In this document: in pieces, positions 1 through 7,578 of the stretch | Layout of the letters: each line of letters begins with the position of its first letter | Position numbering within the stretch: the stretch's first letter is position 1 | Assembly: GCF_023184515.1 (NCBI RefSeq) | Contig: NZ_JAAHBP010000014.1 | Location: 124,001 to 188,000 of the forward strand | From: Streptomyces sp. D2-8 | GTDB taxonomy: Bacteria > Actinomycetota > Actinomycetes > Streptomycetales > Streptomycetaceae | DNA: 64,000 bases | Direction: 5' to 3' | The notes under the pieces: model-generated | What the model saw: the letters and a program-made list of their open reading frames with translations, nothing else | Databases searched by the model: none | What the model was told of the DNA's origin: nothing | Made by a program: the position numbers and the translations under genes

Positions 1-794
1 GCTGCCGTCTGCGTCGCCTCGGCGGCCTTCGCCGCCTTGGCGCGCTCGTCCGCCGCGGCCCGGATGGACCGCCATGCGGACTCGGCGGCCTGCTGCTCCG
101 CCTCCTTCTTGCTGCGGCCGGTGCCGGTGCCGTACGAGACGCCTCCGACGCGGGCGGCAGCAGTAAAGGTCTTCTCGTGGTCGGGGCCTGTCTCCGTGAC
201 CAGGTACTCGGGGACGCCGAGTCCCTCGGTCGCGGTGAGCTCCTGGAGACTGGTCTTCCAGTCCAGGCCGGCTCCGAGGTTCGAGGATTTCTCGATCAGG
301 GGGTCGAACAGGCGGTGCACCAGCTCCGCCGCCGAGTCCAGGCCCTGGTCGAGGTAGACCGCGCCGATCACCGCTTCCAGGGTGTCGGCGAGGATGGACG
401 CCTTGTCCCGGCCGCCCGTGCCCTCTTCACCACGGCCGAGCCGGATGAAGGAGCCCAGGTCGAGCCCGCGGCCCACCTCGGCGAGCGCACGCGAGTTCAC
501 CACCGCTGCCCGCAGCTTGGCCAGCTGGCCTTCCGGCAGGTCGGGGTGGGTGCGGTACAGCGTGTCCGTGACCACGAGGCCGAGGACGGAGTCCCCGAGG
601 AACTCCAGACGCTCGTTGGTCGGCAGACCGCCGTTCTCGTATGCGTACGACCGGTGGGTCAGTGCGCGCACCAGAAGGGCGGACTCGAGCTTGTAGCCGA
701 GCCGCCCTTCCAGAAGCGTGTGGGACGAGGCCTGGTTGTTGTCCGCCGGAGCACTCCCGCTCACACGGGAAGACTTGTTCTTAGGCGTGGACAC
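1..794 (-). CDS. rnc: Ribonuclease III (C-terminus cut by window edge)
   Basis: Double-strand-specific endoribonuclease that processes rRNA precursors and structured mRNAs; in Streptomyces the orthologue (absB) globally affects antibiotic production (family knowledge). From the GTG at 794 the frame gives 264 residues up to the edge. The signature ERLEFLGDSVLGLVV lies near residue 65, and a double-stranded-RNA-binding domain with GTGTGRSKKEAEQQAAESAW lies near the visible end, so only a short tail is missing. The start is followed by a polar leader (STPKNKSSRVSG) and then the endonuclease domain. rpmF lies 19 bases upstream on the same strand, and the order DUF177-rpmF-rnc is conserved in actinobacteria. 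Confidence 0.97.
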   Translation of the reverse strand, partial: MSTPKNKSSRVSGSAPADNNQASSHTLLEGRLGYKLESALLVRALTHRSYAYENGGLPTNERLEFLGDSVLGLVVTDTLYRTHPDLPEGQLAKLRAAVVNSRALAEVGRGLDLGSFIRLGRGEEGTGGRDKASILADTLEAVIGAVYLDQGLDSAAELVHRLFDPLIEKSSNLGAGLDWKTSLQELTATEGLGVPEYLVTETGPDHEKTFTAAARVGGVSYGTGTGRSKKEAEQQAAESAWRSIRAAADERAKAAKAAEATQTA

Positions 795-813
795 AGTGCC
801 TCTCACCAGCCGC

Positions 814-987
814 TCAGACCTCGAGGACCTGGCGCTTGTTGTAGGTGCCGCACGACGGGCACGCGATGTGCTGCTGCTTGGGCTCGTGGCAGCGCTCGCA
901 CGCAACCAGGGTGGGGACCGCAGCCTTCCACTGCGACCGGCGGTGGCGCGTGTTGCTGCGCGACATCTTCCGCTTCGGAACAGCCAC
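814..987 (-). CDS. rpmF: Large-subunit ribosomal protein bL32
   Basis: 57-residue bL32 of the 50S subunit. The GTG start at 987 gives an AVPKRKMSRSNTRHRRSQWK N-terminus, typical of the family. The two CxxC-type pairs (CERC, CPSC) form the zinc ribbon, so this is the zinc-binding version. The start lies 2 bases after the stop of the upstream DUF177 gene, indicating translational coupling. A longer open frame extends upstream but has no bL32 similarity, so the 57-residue form was chosen. Confidence 0.97.
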   Translation of the reverse strand: MAVPKRKMSRSNTRHRRSQWKAAVPTLVACERCHEPKQQHIACPSCGTYNKRQVLEV

Positions 988-989
988 GG

Positions 990-1643
990 CTACTTCTCCT
1001 GCTTCTCGTCGGCGCGTGCTGACTGAGGCGCGCCGCCGCTCATCTCGTCCTTCTCGCCGTCCTTCATGGTGCCGGCGAGTCCCTGCAATGCCGCCCAACG
1101 AATGTCGACGGCGTCGTGGTGGTGGTCCGGGTCGTCCGCCAGCCGCGCGCCACACTCGGCACACAGACCGGGGCAGTCTTCCCGGCACACCGGCTGCATC
1201 GGCAGTGCGAGCACCACCGCATCACGCAGCACGGGCTCGAGGTCGAACAAGCCGTCCTCGAGGAAGAGCCTGTCCTCGTCGTCCTCGGCGTCGTCGCCCG
1301 GTTCCGCGATCACGCGGCCCCGGTCATCGGCGTCAGGGTACGAGAACATCTCCTGGAACTCCGCTTCGAGCTGCTGCTCGAGCGGCTCCAGACACCTTAC
1401 GCACTCCCCCTCGGCCGTGGCACGGGCGGTGCCTGTGACGAGCACCCCTTCCATGACCGACTCCAGGCGGAGTTCGAGCTCCACCGGGGCGCCTTCCGGC
1501 ACTCCGATGACTCCCTTGATACCGAGGTCCTTGGGAGCGTCGACCGTGCGGGTCAGGCGCTGCAGCGCACCAGGCCGCCGACCCAGCTCGTGCGTGTCGA
1601 ACACGAGGGGGTTGCGGTGGTCGAGGCGGGCGTTCAGGGCCAT
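990..1643 (-). CDS. DUF177 / YceD-family protein
   Basis: 217 residues. YceD (DUF177) proteins sit directly upstream of rpmF in most bacteria and are linked to 23S rRNA accumulation and ribosome assembly (family knowledge). Visible marks are a CVRCLEPL pair in the middle and a second metal-like cluster CREDCPGLCAECG, together resembling a four-cysteine site. An acidic stretch (about residues 110-125) and a charged C-terminal tail frame the domain. It is cotranscribed with rpmF, separated by 2 bases. Confidence 0.93.
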   Translation of the reverse strand: MALNARLDHRNPLVFDTHELGRRPGALQRLTRTVDAPKDLGIKGVIGVPEGAPVELELRLESVMEGVLVTGTARATAEGECVRCLEPLEQQLEAEFQEMFSYPDADDRGRVIAEPGDDAEDDEDRLFLEDGLFDLEPVLRDAVVLALPMQPVCREDCPGLCAECGARLADDPDHHHDAVDIRWAALQGLAGTMKDGEKDEMSGGAPQSARADEKQEK

Positions 1644-1770
1644 TCCTGCTTTCGATCTGAAGAACTCGCGGGCGCTGCCCTTCGGTGTTCCCGGGCAGCG
1701 TTGATCGCGGACGTACGCGCGACCGAAGAGCCAGGATACTGGACCATTCGCTGTCGGCCCAATCCGGGGC

Positions 1771-2856
1771 TCAGCCCTGGCCGCGACCCTGCTCGTAGGC
1801 CCGCAGCTGCTCGGCGCTGATCATGCCGGTGTCGAAGAGACTGGTCTCGTCGAGGGCGTACCCCTGGTGGCCCTGCTGGGCCTGCTGCTGGGCCTGGTTC
1901 GGGTCGTAGGCGGTCTGCTGGGGGTCGTAGCCCTGGTAGCCATAGGGATCGGCGTGCTGGTAGCCGTAGGGGTCCTGCTGGGCGGCATAGGGCTGCTGCT
2001 GCGGGTAGCCGCCGTACGGATCGGGCTGCTGAACGGGGGCGCCTGTCGCCGGGTCGTAGCCGGAGGCCGGGGCGTACGCCGGCTGCGCTTGTGCGTAGTC
2101 CTGCTGCTGGGCGGGTTGGCCGACCGGGGGCTTCGGCTCGGCGAGGGCGGCCAGGTCGGCGAGGTAGTCGGCGTCGCTGGAGTGCTGGACGGTGCTCGCG
2201 TCGTCGGCGAGGGCACCGAGGTCGTCGGTGGCGATCCGGCCGTGCAGCTTCTGCCGGCCGCGGCCGACGGCTTCCAGGGTCTTGGCGAGGACCGCCTCGA
2301 AGGCGCCCAGCTTGACGTCGACGTACTCGTCGGCGCTGCGGCGCTGGGTCTCCGGGTCGTGGCTGCGCTCGGGGGCGTCCTCGTCCTCGTAGCCCTGCTC
2401 GTCGACGCCCGGACCGGTCCCCAGGAGCTTCTCGCGGCCGCGGCCGACGGAGCCCAGGGTCTTGGTGAGGACGACCTCGAAGTTGGCGAGCTTGGAGTCG
2501 ACGTACTCGTCGGCCTCGGCGCGGATCTCCTCGGCCTCCTGGCGGGCCTCGGAGAGGATCCGGTCGGCCTCGGCCTGGGAGCGGCGGGCGACCTCGGTGC
2601 CGGAGATCAGCGAGCCGCGCTCGGCGTGCGCGCTCTCGACGATCCGCTGGGCCTCCTGGCGCGCCTGCTCGACCATCTGCTCACGGCCGCCGATCAGCTC
2701 CTGGGCCTGGGCGAGGGAGTCGGGCAGCGCCGCACGCACCTCTTCCAGCATCGCGAGCAGGTCCGCGCGGTTGACCACGCACGAGGCCGACATGGGCATG
2801 GACCGGGCGCCGGAGACCGCGGAGACGATCTCGTCGAGCTTCTTCTGCACGTCCAC
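1771..2856 (-). CDS. SepIVA/DivIVA-like coiled-coil division protein
   Basis: 361 residues, GTG start. Long heptad-rich helix around residues 30-145 (AQELIGGREQMVEQARQEAQ, EADRILSEARQEAEEIRAEA), as in DivIVA/SepIVA and ATP-synthase-b-like proteins. Position beside DUF177-rpmF-rnc matches mycobacterial SepIVA, a regulator of septation and cell-envelope growth, so a cytoplasmic cytoskeletal role at division sites is inferred. A 32-residue unit (EADEYVDSKLANFEVVLTKT onward, 115-146) recurs at 175-206 with few changes. The C-terminal 130 residues are a Gln/Tyr/Pro-rich disordered tail (repeats of DPYGYQ type) ending in a short helix (DTGMISAEQLRAYEQGRG). Confidence 0.85.
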   Translation of the reverse strand: MDVQKKLDEIVSAVSGARSMPMSASCVVNRADLLAMLEEVRAALPDSLAQAQELIGGREQMVEQARQEAQRIVESAHAERGSLISGTEVARRSQAEADRILSEARQEAEEIRAEADEYVDSKLANFEVVLTKTLGSVGRGREKLLGTGPGVDEQGYEDEDAPERSHDPETQRRSADEYVDVKLGAFEAVLAKTLEAVGRGRQKLHGRIATDDLGALADDASTVQHSSDADYLADLAALAEPKPPVGQPAQQQDYAQAQPAYAPASGYDPATGAPVQQPDPYGGYPQQQPYAAQQDPYGYQHADPYGYQGYDPQQTAYDPNQAQQQAQQGHQGYALDETSLFDTGMISAEQLRAYEQGRGQG

Positions 2857-2977
2857 CGTGTGCTCGCCACTCTCTACAGATGCGTTGGAGACGGACGGGA
2901 CGACTGTACGGCCATGGGGTCGCCGCGGAACACCGGGTGACGGGCAGTCAGGCCCCGAGGGGATCTCCGGGGCCGGT

Positions 2978-3457
2978 TCAGTCCCTCCTCAGGCGCTCGG
3001 TGAGGACGCCGAGGACCTCCGCGGGCACCAGGTGGGAGACGTCGCCGCCCCAGGTCGCGACCTCCTTGACCAGGGAGGACGACAGGAAGCTGTAGGTGGG
3101 GTTGGTGGGGATGAAGAGGGTCTCCACACCCGAGAGGCCGTTGTTCATCTGGGCCATCTGCAGCTCGTAGTCGAAGTCGCTGACCGCGCGCAGGCCCTTG
3201 ACGATGGCGGGGATCTCGCGCTGCTTGCAGAAGTCGACGAGCAGGCCGTGGAAGGCCTCCACGCGGACGTTGCCGTACTCGGCGGTGACCTGGCGGATCA
3301 GGTCGATCCGCTCCTCGATCTCGAACAGGCCCTTCTTGGCCTGGTTGATCATCACCGCGACGTAGACCTCGTCGTACAGCCTGGAGGCGCGGGAGATGAT
3401 GTCGAGGTGTCCGTTGGTGATCGGGTCGAACGACCCGGGACAGACGGCGCGGCGCAC
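2978..3457 (-). CDS. coaD: Phosphopantetheine adenylyltransferase
   Basis: Penultimate enzyme of coenzyme A synthesis: 4'-phosphopantetheine + ATP to dephospho-CoA. The nucleotidyltransferase motif PGSFDPITNGHLDII is at the N-terminus and the second motif SFLSSSLVKEVA near the C-terminus. I chose the GTG at 3457 (159 residues, VRRAVCPGSFD) because family members begin directly at the first strand and GAGGGA sits upstream at good spacing. An in-frame ATG at 3487 overlaps the rsmD stop (ATGA) and is the alternative, adding 10 residues. Cotranscribed with rsmD, the usual bacterial pairing. Confidence 0.95.
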   Translation of the reverse strand: MRRAVCPGSFDPITNGHLDIISRASRLYDEVYVAVMINQAKKGLFEIEERIDLIRQVTAEYGNVRVEAFHGLLVDFCKQREIPAIVKGLRAVSDFDYELQMAQMNNGLSGVETLFIPTNPTYSFLSSSLVKEVATWGGDVSHLVPAEVLGVLTERLRRD

Positions 3458-3483
3458 TTGTGTTCCCTCGCTCTCCGGTCCGG

Positions 3484-4071
3484 TCATCGTGCGTCTTCGC
3501 ACGTAGAGGCGGCGCGACCGTACCAAAACGTTCCCTCGCCGTAGCGACGGGCCCGGAGGGGTTCGAAACCCTCGGGCCACCGGAATTCACCGCCTCTGGT
3601 GCTGCGCTCCACGGTGACGAGGGCTTCTCCGGCGAGCCAGCCCTCTGTACGGAGTGTGAGGAGGATCTCCCGAAGATCGTCGTCCGTGACGGCGTACGGA
3701 GGGTCGAGGAAAACGAGGTCGTACGGGTCACCTGGGGGCGATGTGCGGATGATCTGCTCCGCTTTGCCTGATCTGACCTCGGCGCCGGGGAGTCCGAGGC
3801 TCTTCACGTTCTCGCGGACCGTCCGGGTCGCTCGCGCATCGGCCTCGACGAGGAGGGTGTGGCCGGCGCCTCGGGAGAGGGCTTCCAGGCCCACGGCTCC
3901 TGATCCGGCGTAGAGGTCGAGGACGCGTTCGCCGTCCAGGGGGCCGCCGAGGAGGGACTGCCAGGTCGAGAAGAGGCCTTCGCGTGCTCGGTCGGAGGTG
4001 GGGCGGGTGCCGGTGCCCGGGGGTACGGCCAGGCGACGTCCGCCGGCTGTGCCGGCGATCACGCGGGTCAT
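3484..4071 (-). CDS. rsmD: 16S rRNA (guanine966-N2)-methyltransferase
   Basis: 195 residues, family-typical length. Rossmann-fold methyltransferase with the SAM-binding motif LDLYAGSGAVGLEALSRGA near residue 50 and the catalytic N6/N2-type motif DPPY (LVFLDPPY, about residue 120). RsmD methylates G966 in the small ribosomal subunit. It is placed immediately upstream of coaD, as in most actinobacteria. Confidence 0.95.
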   Translation of the reverse strand: MTRVIAGTAGGRRLAVPPGTGTRPTSDRAREGLFSTWQSLLGGPLDGERVLDLYAGSGAVGLEALSRGAGHTLLVEADARATRTVRENVKSLGLPGAEVRSGKAEQIIRTSPPGDPYDLVFLDPPYAVTDDDLREILLTLRTEGWLAGEALVTVERSTRGGEFRWPEGFEPLRARRYGEGTFWYGRAASTCEDAR

Positions 4072-4114
4072 CTGTGGTCCTTGGTCGTGGGCGGCTTCAG
4101 GTATCAGTGTGGCT

Positions 4115-4145
4115 GGTCGCGCAGTTCCCCGCGCCCCTTAGGGGC
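4115..4145. repeat. Streptomyces-type interspersed repeat with hairpin
   Basis: The core GCGCAGTTCCCCGCGCCCC here is found again at 25929-25947 in another intergenic region. This copy ends in a small stem, GCCCC-TTA-GGGGC (4133-4145), which could act as a weak terminator for recG on the minus strand. I recall this core as common between genes in Streptomyces genomes; only the two copies are directly visible. Confidence 0.6.
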
Positions 4146-4154
4146 ACGTCACCC

Positions 4155-7100
4155 TCACCCCTTGTCCAGGTACTGCTCTCTCTCCTCGTCCAGCAGGGCA
4201 TCCAGAGCCGTGCGCAAGCCGGGAAGGCCGGTCAGCTCCGGGTCGGCCGCCACGACGGCTGTCGCCTCCTGCCTCGCCTCCGCGATGATCTCCTCGTCCT
4301 CGATGACCGCGAGCATCCTGAGGCTGGTGCGGGCGCCCGACTGGGCCTGGCCGAGGACGTCGCCCTCGCGGCGCTGTTCCAGGTCGATGCGGGAGAGCTC
4401 GAAGCCGTCCAGGGTGGAGGCGACCGCGCCCAGGCGCTGGCGGGCCGGGCTCGCCTCGGGCATCTCGGTGACCAGGAGGCAGAGGCCGGGGGCCGAGCCA
4501 CGGCCCACGCGGCCGCGCAGCTGGTGCAGCTGGGAGACGCCGAAGCGGTCCGCGTCCATGATCACCATGGCGGTGGCGTTGGGGACGTTGACACCGACCT
4601 CGATGACCGTCGTGGCGACCAGGACATGGGTCTCGCCGGCGGCGAAGCGGCGCATGACGGCGTCCTTGTCGTCGGGGTGCATCCTGCCGTGCAGGACCTC
4701 GACCCGGAGGCCCTGGAGAGGGCCCTTGACCAGCTGGTCGGCCACGTCGAGGACGGCGAGGGGCGGACGCTTCTCGGCGGCGTCCTCAGGGGATTCGGGG
4801 GACTTCCTCCTGCCGGACTTCTTGGGGTCGTCCTCCTCGTCACCGATACGGGGGCAGACCACGTACGCCTGGTGGCCGTTCTCCACCTCCTCGCGGACCC
4901 TTTCCCACGCGCGGGACAGGAAGTGCGGCTTGTCGGCGGCCGGGACCACATGGCTGGCGATCGGCGAGCGGCCGGCAGGCAGCTGGTCGAGGACGGAGGT
5001 CTCCAGGTCGCCGAAGACGGTCATGGCGACCGTGCGCGGAATGGGCGTGGCGGTCATGACCAGCAGATGCGGGGGCTGTTTGCCCTTGCCGCGCAGGGCG
5101 TCGCGCTGCTCGACGCCGAAGCGGTGCTGTTCGTCGACCACGACCAGACCCAGGTCGTGGAACTGCACCTTGTCCTCGATCAGCGCGTGCGTGCCGATGA
5201 CGATTCCGGCTTCGCCGGTGGTGAGGTCGAGCAGGGCGTGCCGCCGGGCGGCGGCGCCCATGGAACCGGTGAGCAGCACGACCTTGGTGGCCTGCTCGGC
5301 CCCGCCCAGCATGCCGCCCTCGGCCAGCTCGCCCATCATCTCGACGACGGACCGGTGGTGCTGCTGAGCGAGCACTTCGGTGGGCGCGAGCATGGCGGCC
5401 TGGCCACCGGCATCGACGACGGCGAGCATGGCGCGCAGGGCGACCATGGTGTTGTGGGTAACGGTGAAGTGATCGGTCACGTAGGCATGACTGGGGTGGG
5501 CGACGCTGATGCACTGGACGGGCTTCCGCCCCACGTACTCGACCGCCCGGATGCCGCGCCGGAACGTGTTGTATTTCGGCCTCGGACGCACGCGTGCTGC
5601 TTTGCGGGTGAGGCGGAACGGGGCGTACGCGTCCGGCAGGGACACCTGCACGTTGTACGCGGCCTTCCTCGACAGCACGCGCGCCCGGCCACCCAGAGAA
5701 CGCGCGAGCCATGCGACGTCCTCCGCGAGTCGGAGTGAGGCCGAGCAGAAGGAGATGCTCATGCCGTCGGCCTGGACGGTACCGTCCGTGTCCAGAAGCC
5801 CCTGCAGCACGGCGAGACGGTCCTTGATCGAGGCGTTCTTGAAAGCCTGAGGGACGAATTTCTCGTGTGACGTCGTTCCCCAGAGGCCCAACTCACGCAG
5901 GACCTGGATCACAGGGTTGCGCACGCCTCCGGCACGCTGCTTGAGCTGGATCGTGTAGTCACAGTGTGATCCCTTCACCGGTACCAGCAGGCAATCGGGC
6001 GCCACTGCCACCGCGACTGCCTCACGGATCTCGTCATCGATGGTGGAAAGGCGGAGGTTGTGCCGGAACGAACCGTCCCCCAGCAGCAGCCCGATCAGGT
6101 ACGGGTCGAGGGGTAGCCCGGCGTCGCCACCGAGATCGACCGGCTTCGCCGGCGGGATGTACCACTTCGAGGACCCGTTGGCCTTGAACGTGTCGAGACG
6201 GATCTCCCGGGTCGTCATGACCTTGGGAGCCTGACCACGGTGCCAACCGCGGCTCGTGCCGACGATCCAGAGATGCTCGTCGTCGCACTCGACGGAACTC
6301 CCGTCGGACAGGACCAGGCGCCACACATCACGCTGCCCCTGGGGGAAGACACCGTCGATCAGCCCGATGTCCCCGTCCGGCACCACTACCTCGTCGCCCA
6401 CGCGCAGATCCCCCATGCGGCGGAAGCCCATGGGTGTGAGCACCAGAGAGTCGAGGGGCTGGGCCTTGCCCGAACCGACCTCCCCCTGCAACAGCCGGTG
6501 CATCGGGTGGTCGGTGGCCAGGTCGTCGAAGATCTCCCGGGAGACCCGCTGCTGGCCGTCGGTGAGGGTGAAGGGGAGGCGGGCGTCGAAGGCGGTGAGG
6601 AGGCCGTCGGGGGCGGGTTTGCGGGGGACGGCGGGGAGTTGGGCGTCCGCGTGGCGGCGGCGGGCCAGGGCGACCTGGAGAACGAAGGCCTCGTCCCACT
6701 TGAGGCGGGAGCGGGCGTCCTCGATGTCCGCCTTGGTGTGCGGGCGGTGGATCTTCAGCAGGGCCTCGGGGAGGGGCACCAGGCCGCGGCCCTGGCGCAG
6801 GGTGTCCGGGAGGGGGTCGACGGCCTCCTGGGCGGTGGGCAGGACCGTCTGGATCGCCTTGCCGATCTTCCAGGACTCGAGTTTGGCGGTGGCGGGGTAG
6901 ATCGGGATCAGGGCGCCCGCCCAGGTCTCGACGGACTCCTCCGGGTCGCCGCGCAGCAACTCGTAGGCCGGGTGCGCGAGTTGGAGGCGGCGGTTGAAGA
7001 CGGAGACCTTGCCCGCGAACATCGCGCGCGTGCCCGGCAGGAGTTCCTTGTGGGGCTTGTGGACGCCCGCGCCGAAGAAGACCAGTTGGAGCCGGCCGCT

Positions 7101-7397
7101 GCCGTCCGTGATCGTGACCTCCAGGCGCTGGCCCTTGCCGCGCGGGGCCTTGGCTGAGGCGAAGGTGTGCAGGCGGGCGTCGGCCACCTGCGCGACCACC
7201 GTGACGTGCTCGTCCATGGGGAGGTCGGCGAGGTGGGTGAGCTGGCCGCGCTCCTCGTATCTGCGCGGGTAATGGTGGAGGAGGTCGCCGACGGTGAACA
7301 GGCCGAGGTGCTCGGCCATCACCTTCGCGGTGGCGGGGCCGAGCACCGACTTCAGCGGTTGGCGCAGGGGTTCTTCCAGTGCGGGCACGAGATCCAT
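4155..7397 (-). CDS. recG: ATP-dependent DNA helicase RecG, intein-containing precursor
   Basis: Branch-migration helicase that rewinds stalled forks and processes Holliday junctions. The precursor is 1080 residues; removing the intein leaves 742, the actinobacterial RecG size. Visible parts: N-terminal wedge/OB domain (about 1-200), Walker A GEVGSGK at 305-311, interrupted directly after the lysine, and, after the intein, TMVALRAM, then the DEQH box (VVDEQHRFG), TATPIPRT, and the C-terminal motifs VLVATTVIEVGVNVPNAT and QLHQLRGRVGRG. The ATG at 7397 gives the family start MDLVPALEEPL; an open extension upstream is not RecG-like. ATP binding should require splicing, since the P-loop is split between Lys and Thr. 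Confidence 0.96.
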   Translation of the reverse strand: MDLVPALEEPLRQPLKSVLGPATAKVMAEHLGLFTVGDLLHHYPRRYEERGQLTHLADLPMDEHVTVVAQVADARLHTFASAKAPRGKGQRLEVTITDGSGRLQLVFFGAGVHKPHKELLPGTRAMFAGKVSVFNRRLQLAHPAYELLRGDPEESVETWAGALIPIYPATAKLESWKIGKAIQTVLPTAQEAVDPLPDTLRQGRGLVPLPEALLKIHRPHTKADIEDARSRLKWDEAFVLQVALARRRHADAQLPAVPRKPAPDGLLTAFDARLPFTLTDGQQRVSREIFDDLATDHPMHRLLQGEVGSGKAQPLDSLVLTPMGFRRMGDLRVGDEVVVPDGDIGLIDGVFPQGQRDVWRLVLSDGSSVECDDEHLWIVGTSRGWHRGQAPKVMTTREIRLDTFKANGSSKWYIPPAKPVDLGGDAGLPLDPYLIGLLLGDGSFRHNLRLSTIDDEIREAVAVAVAPDCLLVPVKGSHCDYTIQLKQRAGGVRNPVIQVLRELGLWGTTSHEKFVPQAFKNASIKDRLAVLQGLLDTDGTVQADGMSISFCSASLRLAEDVAWLARSLGGRARVLSRKAAYNVQVSLPDAYAPFRLTRKAARVRPRPKYNTFRRGIRAVEYVGRKPVQCISVAHPSHAYVTDHFTVTHNTMVALRAMLAVVDAGGQAAMLAPTEVLAQQHHRSVVEMMGELAEGGMLGGAEQATKVVLLTGSMGAAARRHALLDLTTGEAGIVIGTHALIEDKVQFHDLGLVVVDEQHRFGVEQRDALRGKGKQPPHLLVMTATPIPRTVAMTVFGDLETSVLDQLPAGRSPIASHVVPAADKPHFLSRAWERVREEVENGHQAYVVCPRIGDEEDDPKKSGRRKSPESPEDAAEKRPPLAVLDVADQLVKGPLQGLRVEVLHGRMHPDDKDAVMRRFAAGETHVLVATTVIEVGVNVPNATAMVIMDADRFGVSQLHQLRGRVGRGSAPGLCLLVTEMPEASPARQRLGAVASTLDGFELSRIDLEQRREGDVLGQAQSGARTSLRMLAVIEDEEIIAEARQEATAVVAADPELTGLPGLRTALDALLDEEREQYLDKG
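5451..6464 (-). mobile_element. Class 3 intein with LAGLIDADG homing endonuclease, in recG Walker A
   Basis: 338-residue in-frame insertion (precursor 312-649), in GSGK|T. It begins with Ala rather than Cys/Ser. Splicing blocks are present: block A-like LDSLVLTPMGFRRMGDLRVG, block B CDDEHLWIV (His64, Trp66 of the intein), block F VQCISVAHP with Cys318, and block G FTVTHN with Thr336 and terminal Asn338. Trp-Cys-Thr at B:12/F:4/G:5 with no N-terminal nucleophile is the class 3 signature; Cys318 would make the first branched intermediate. Two dodecapeptides, LIGLLLGDG (123-131) and LQGLLDTDG (220-228), keep the acidic residues, so the endonuclease looks intact. G+C is lower than in flanking recG (53% by hand count at 5821-5880 versus 73% at 6541-6600), consistent with transfer. 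Confidence 0.93.
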
Positions 7398-7578
7398 TGC
7401 ACACCACGCCACTGACAATGGCCTCCGGCCGCGGCCGGGCTCGCCGTAAAGATCCCGGAAACCCCTGGTCAGGCGGCTGGTTCGGGCCTTAGGATGACGC
7501 GCTCCCGGCCCTCTTTCGCGGTCACCGCCCCACCGGGACCGCCCGACCCCGCGCCGTCGCGAGTCCCCCACCGGCGCC

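Noticed and set aside
3984..5738. 584-residue open frame on the plus strand antisense to recG
   Set aside because: Low-complexity Arg/Gly/Leu/Val composition typical of antisense frames in G+C-rich genes; no domain; recG on the other strand is certain.
5451..6464. Possibility that the recG insertion is a frameshift, assembly join or inserted gene fragment
   Set aside because: The insertion is exactly in frame, bounded by A and HN-T, and contains all intein blocks.
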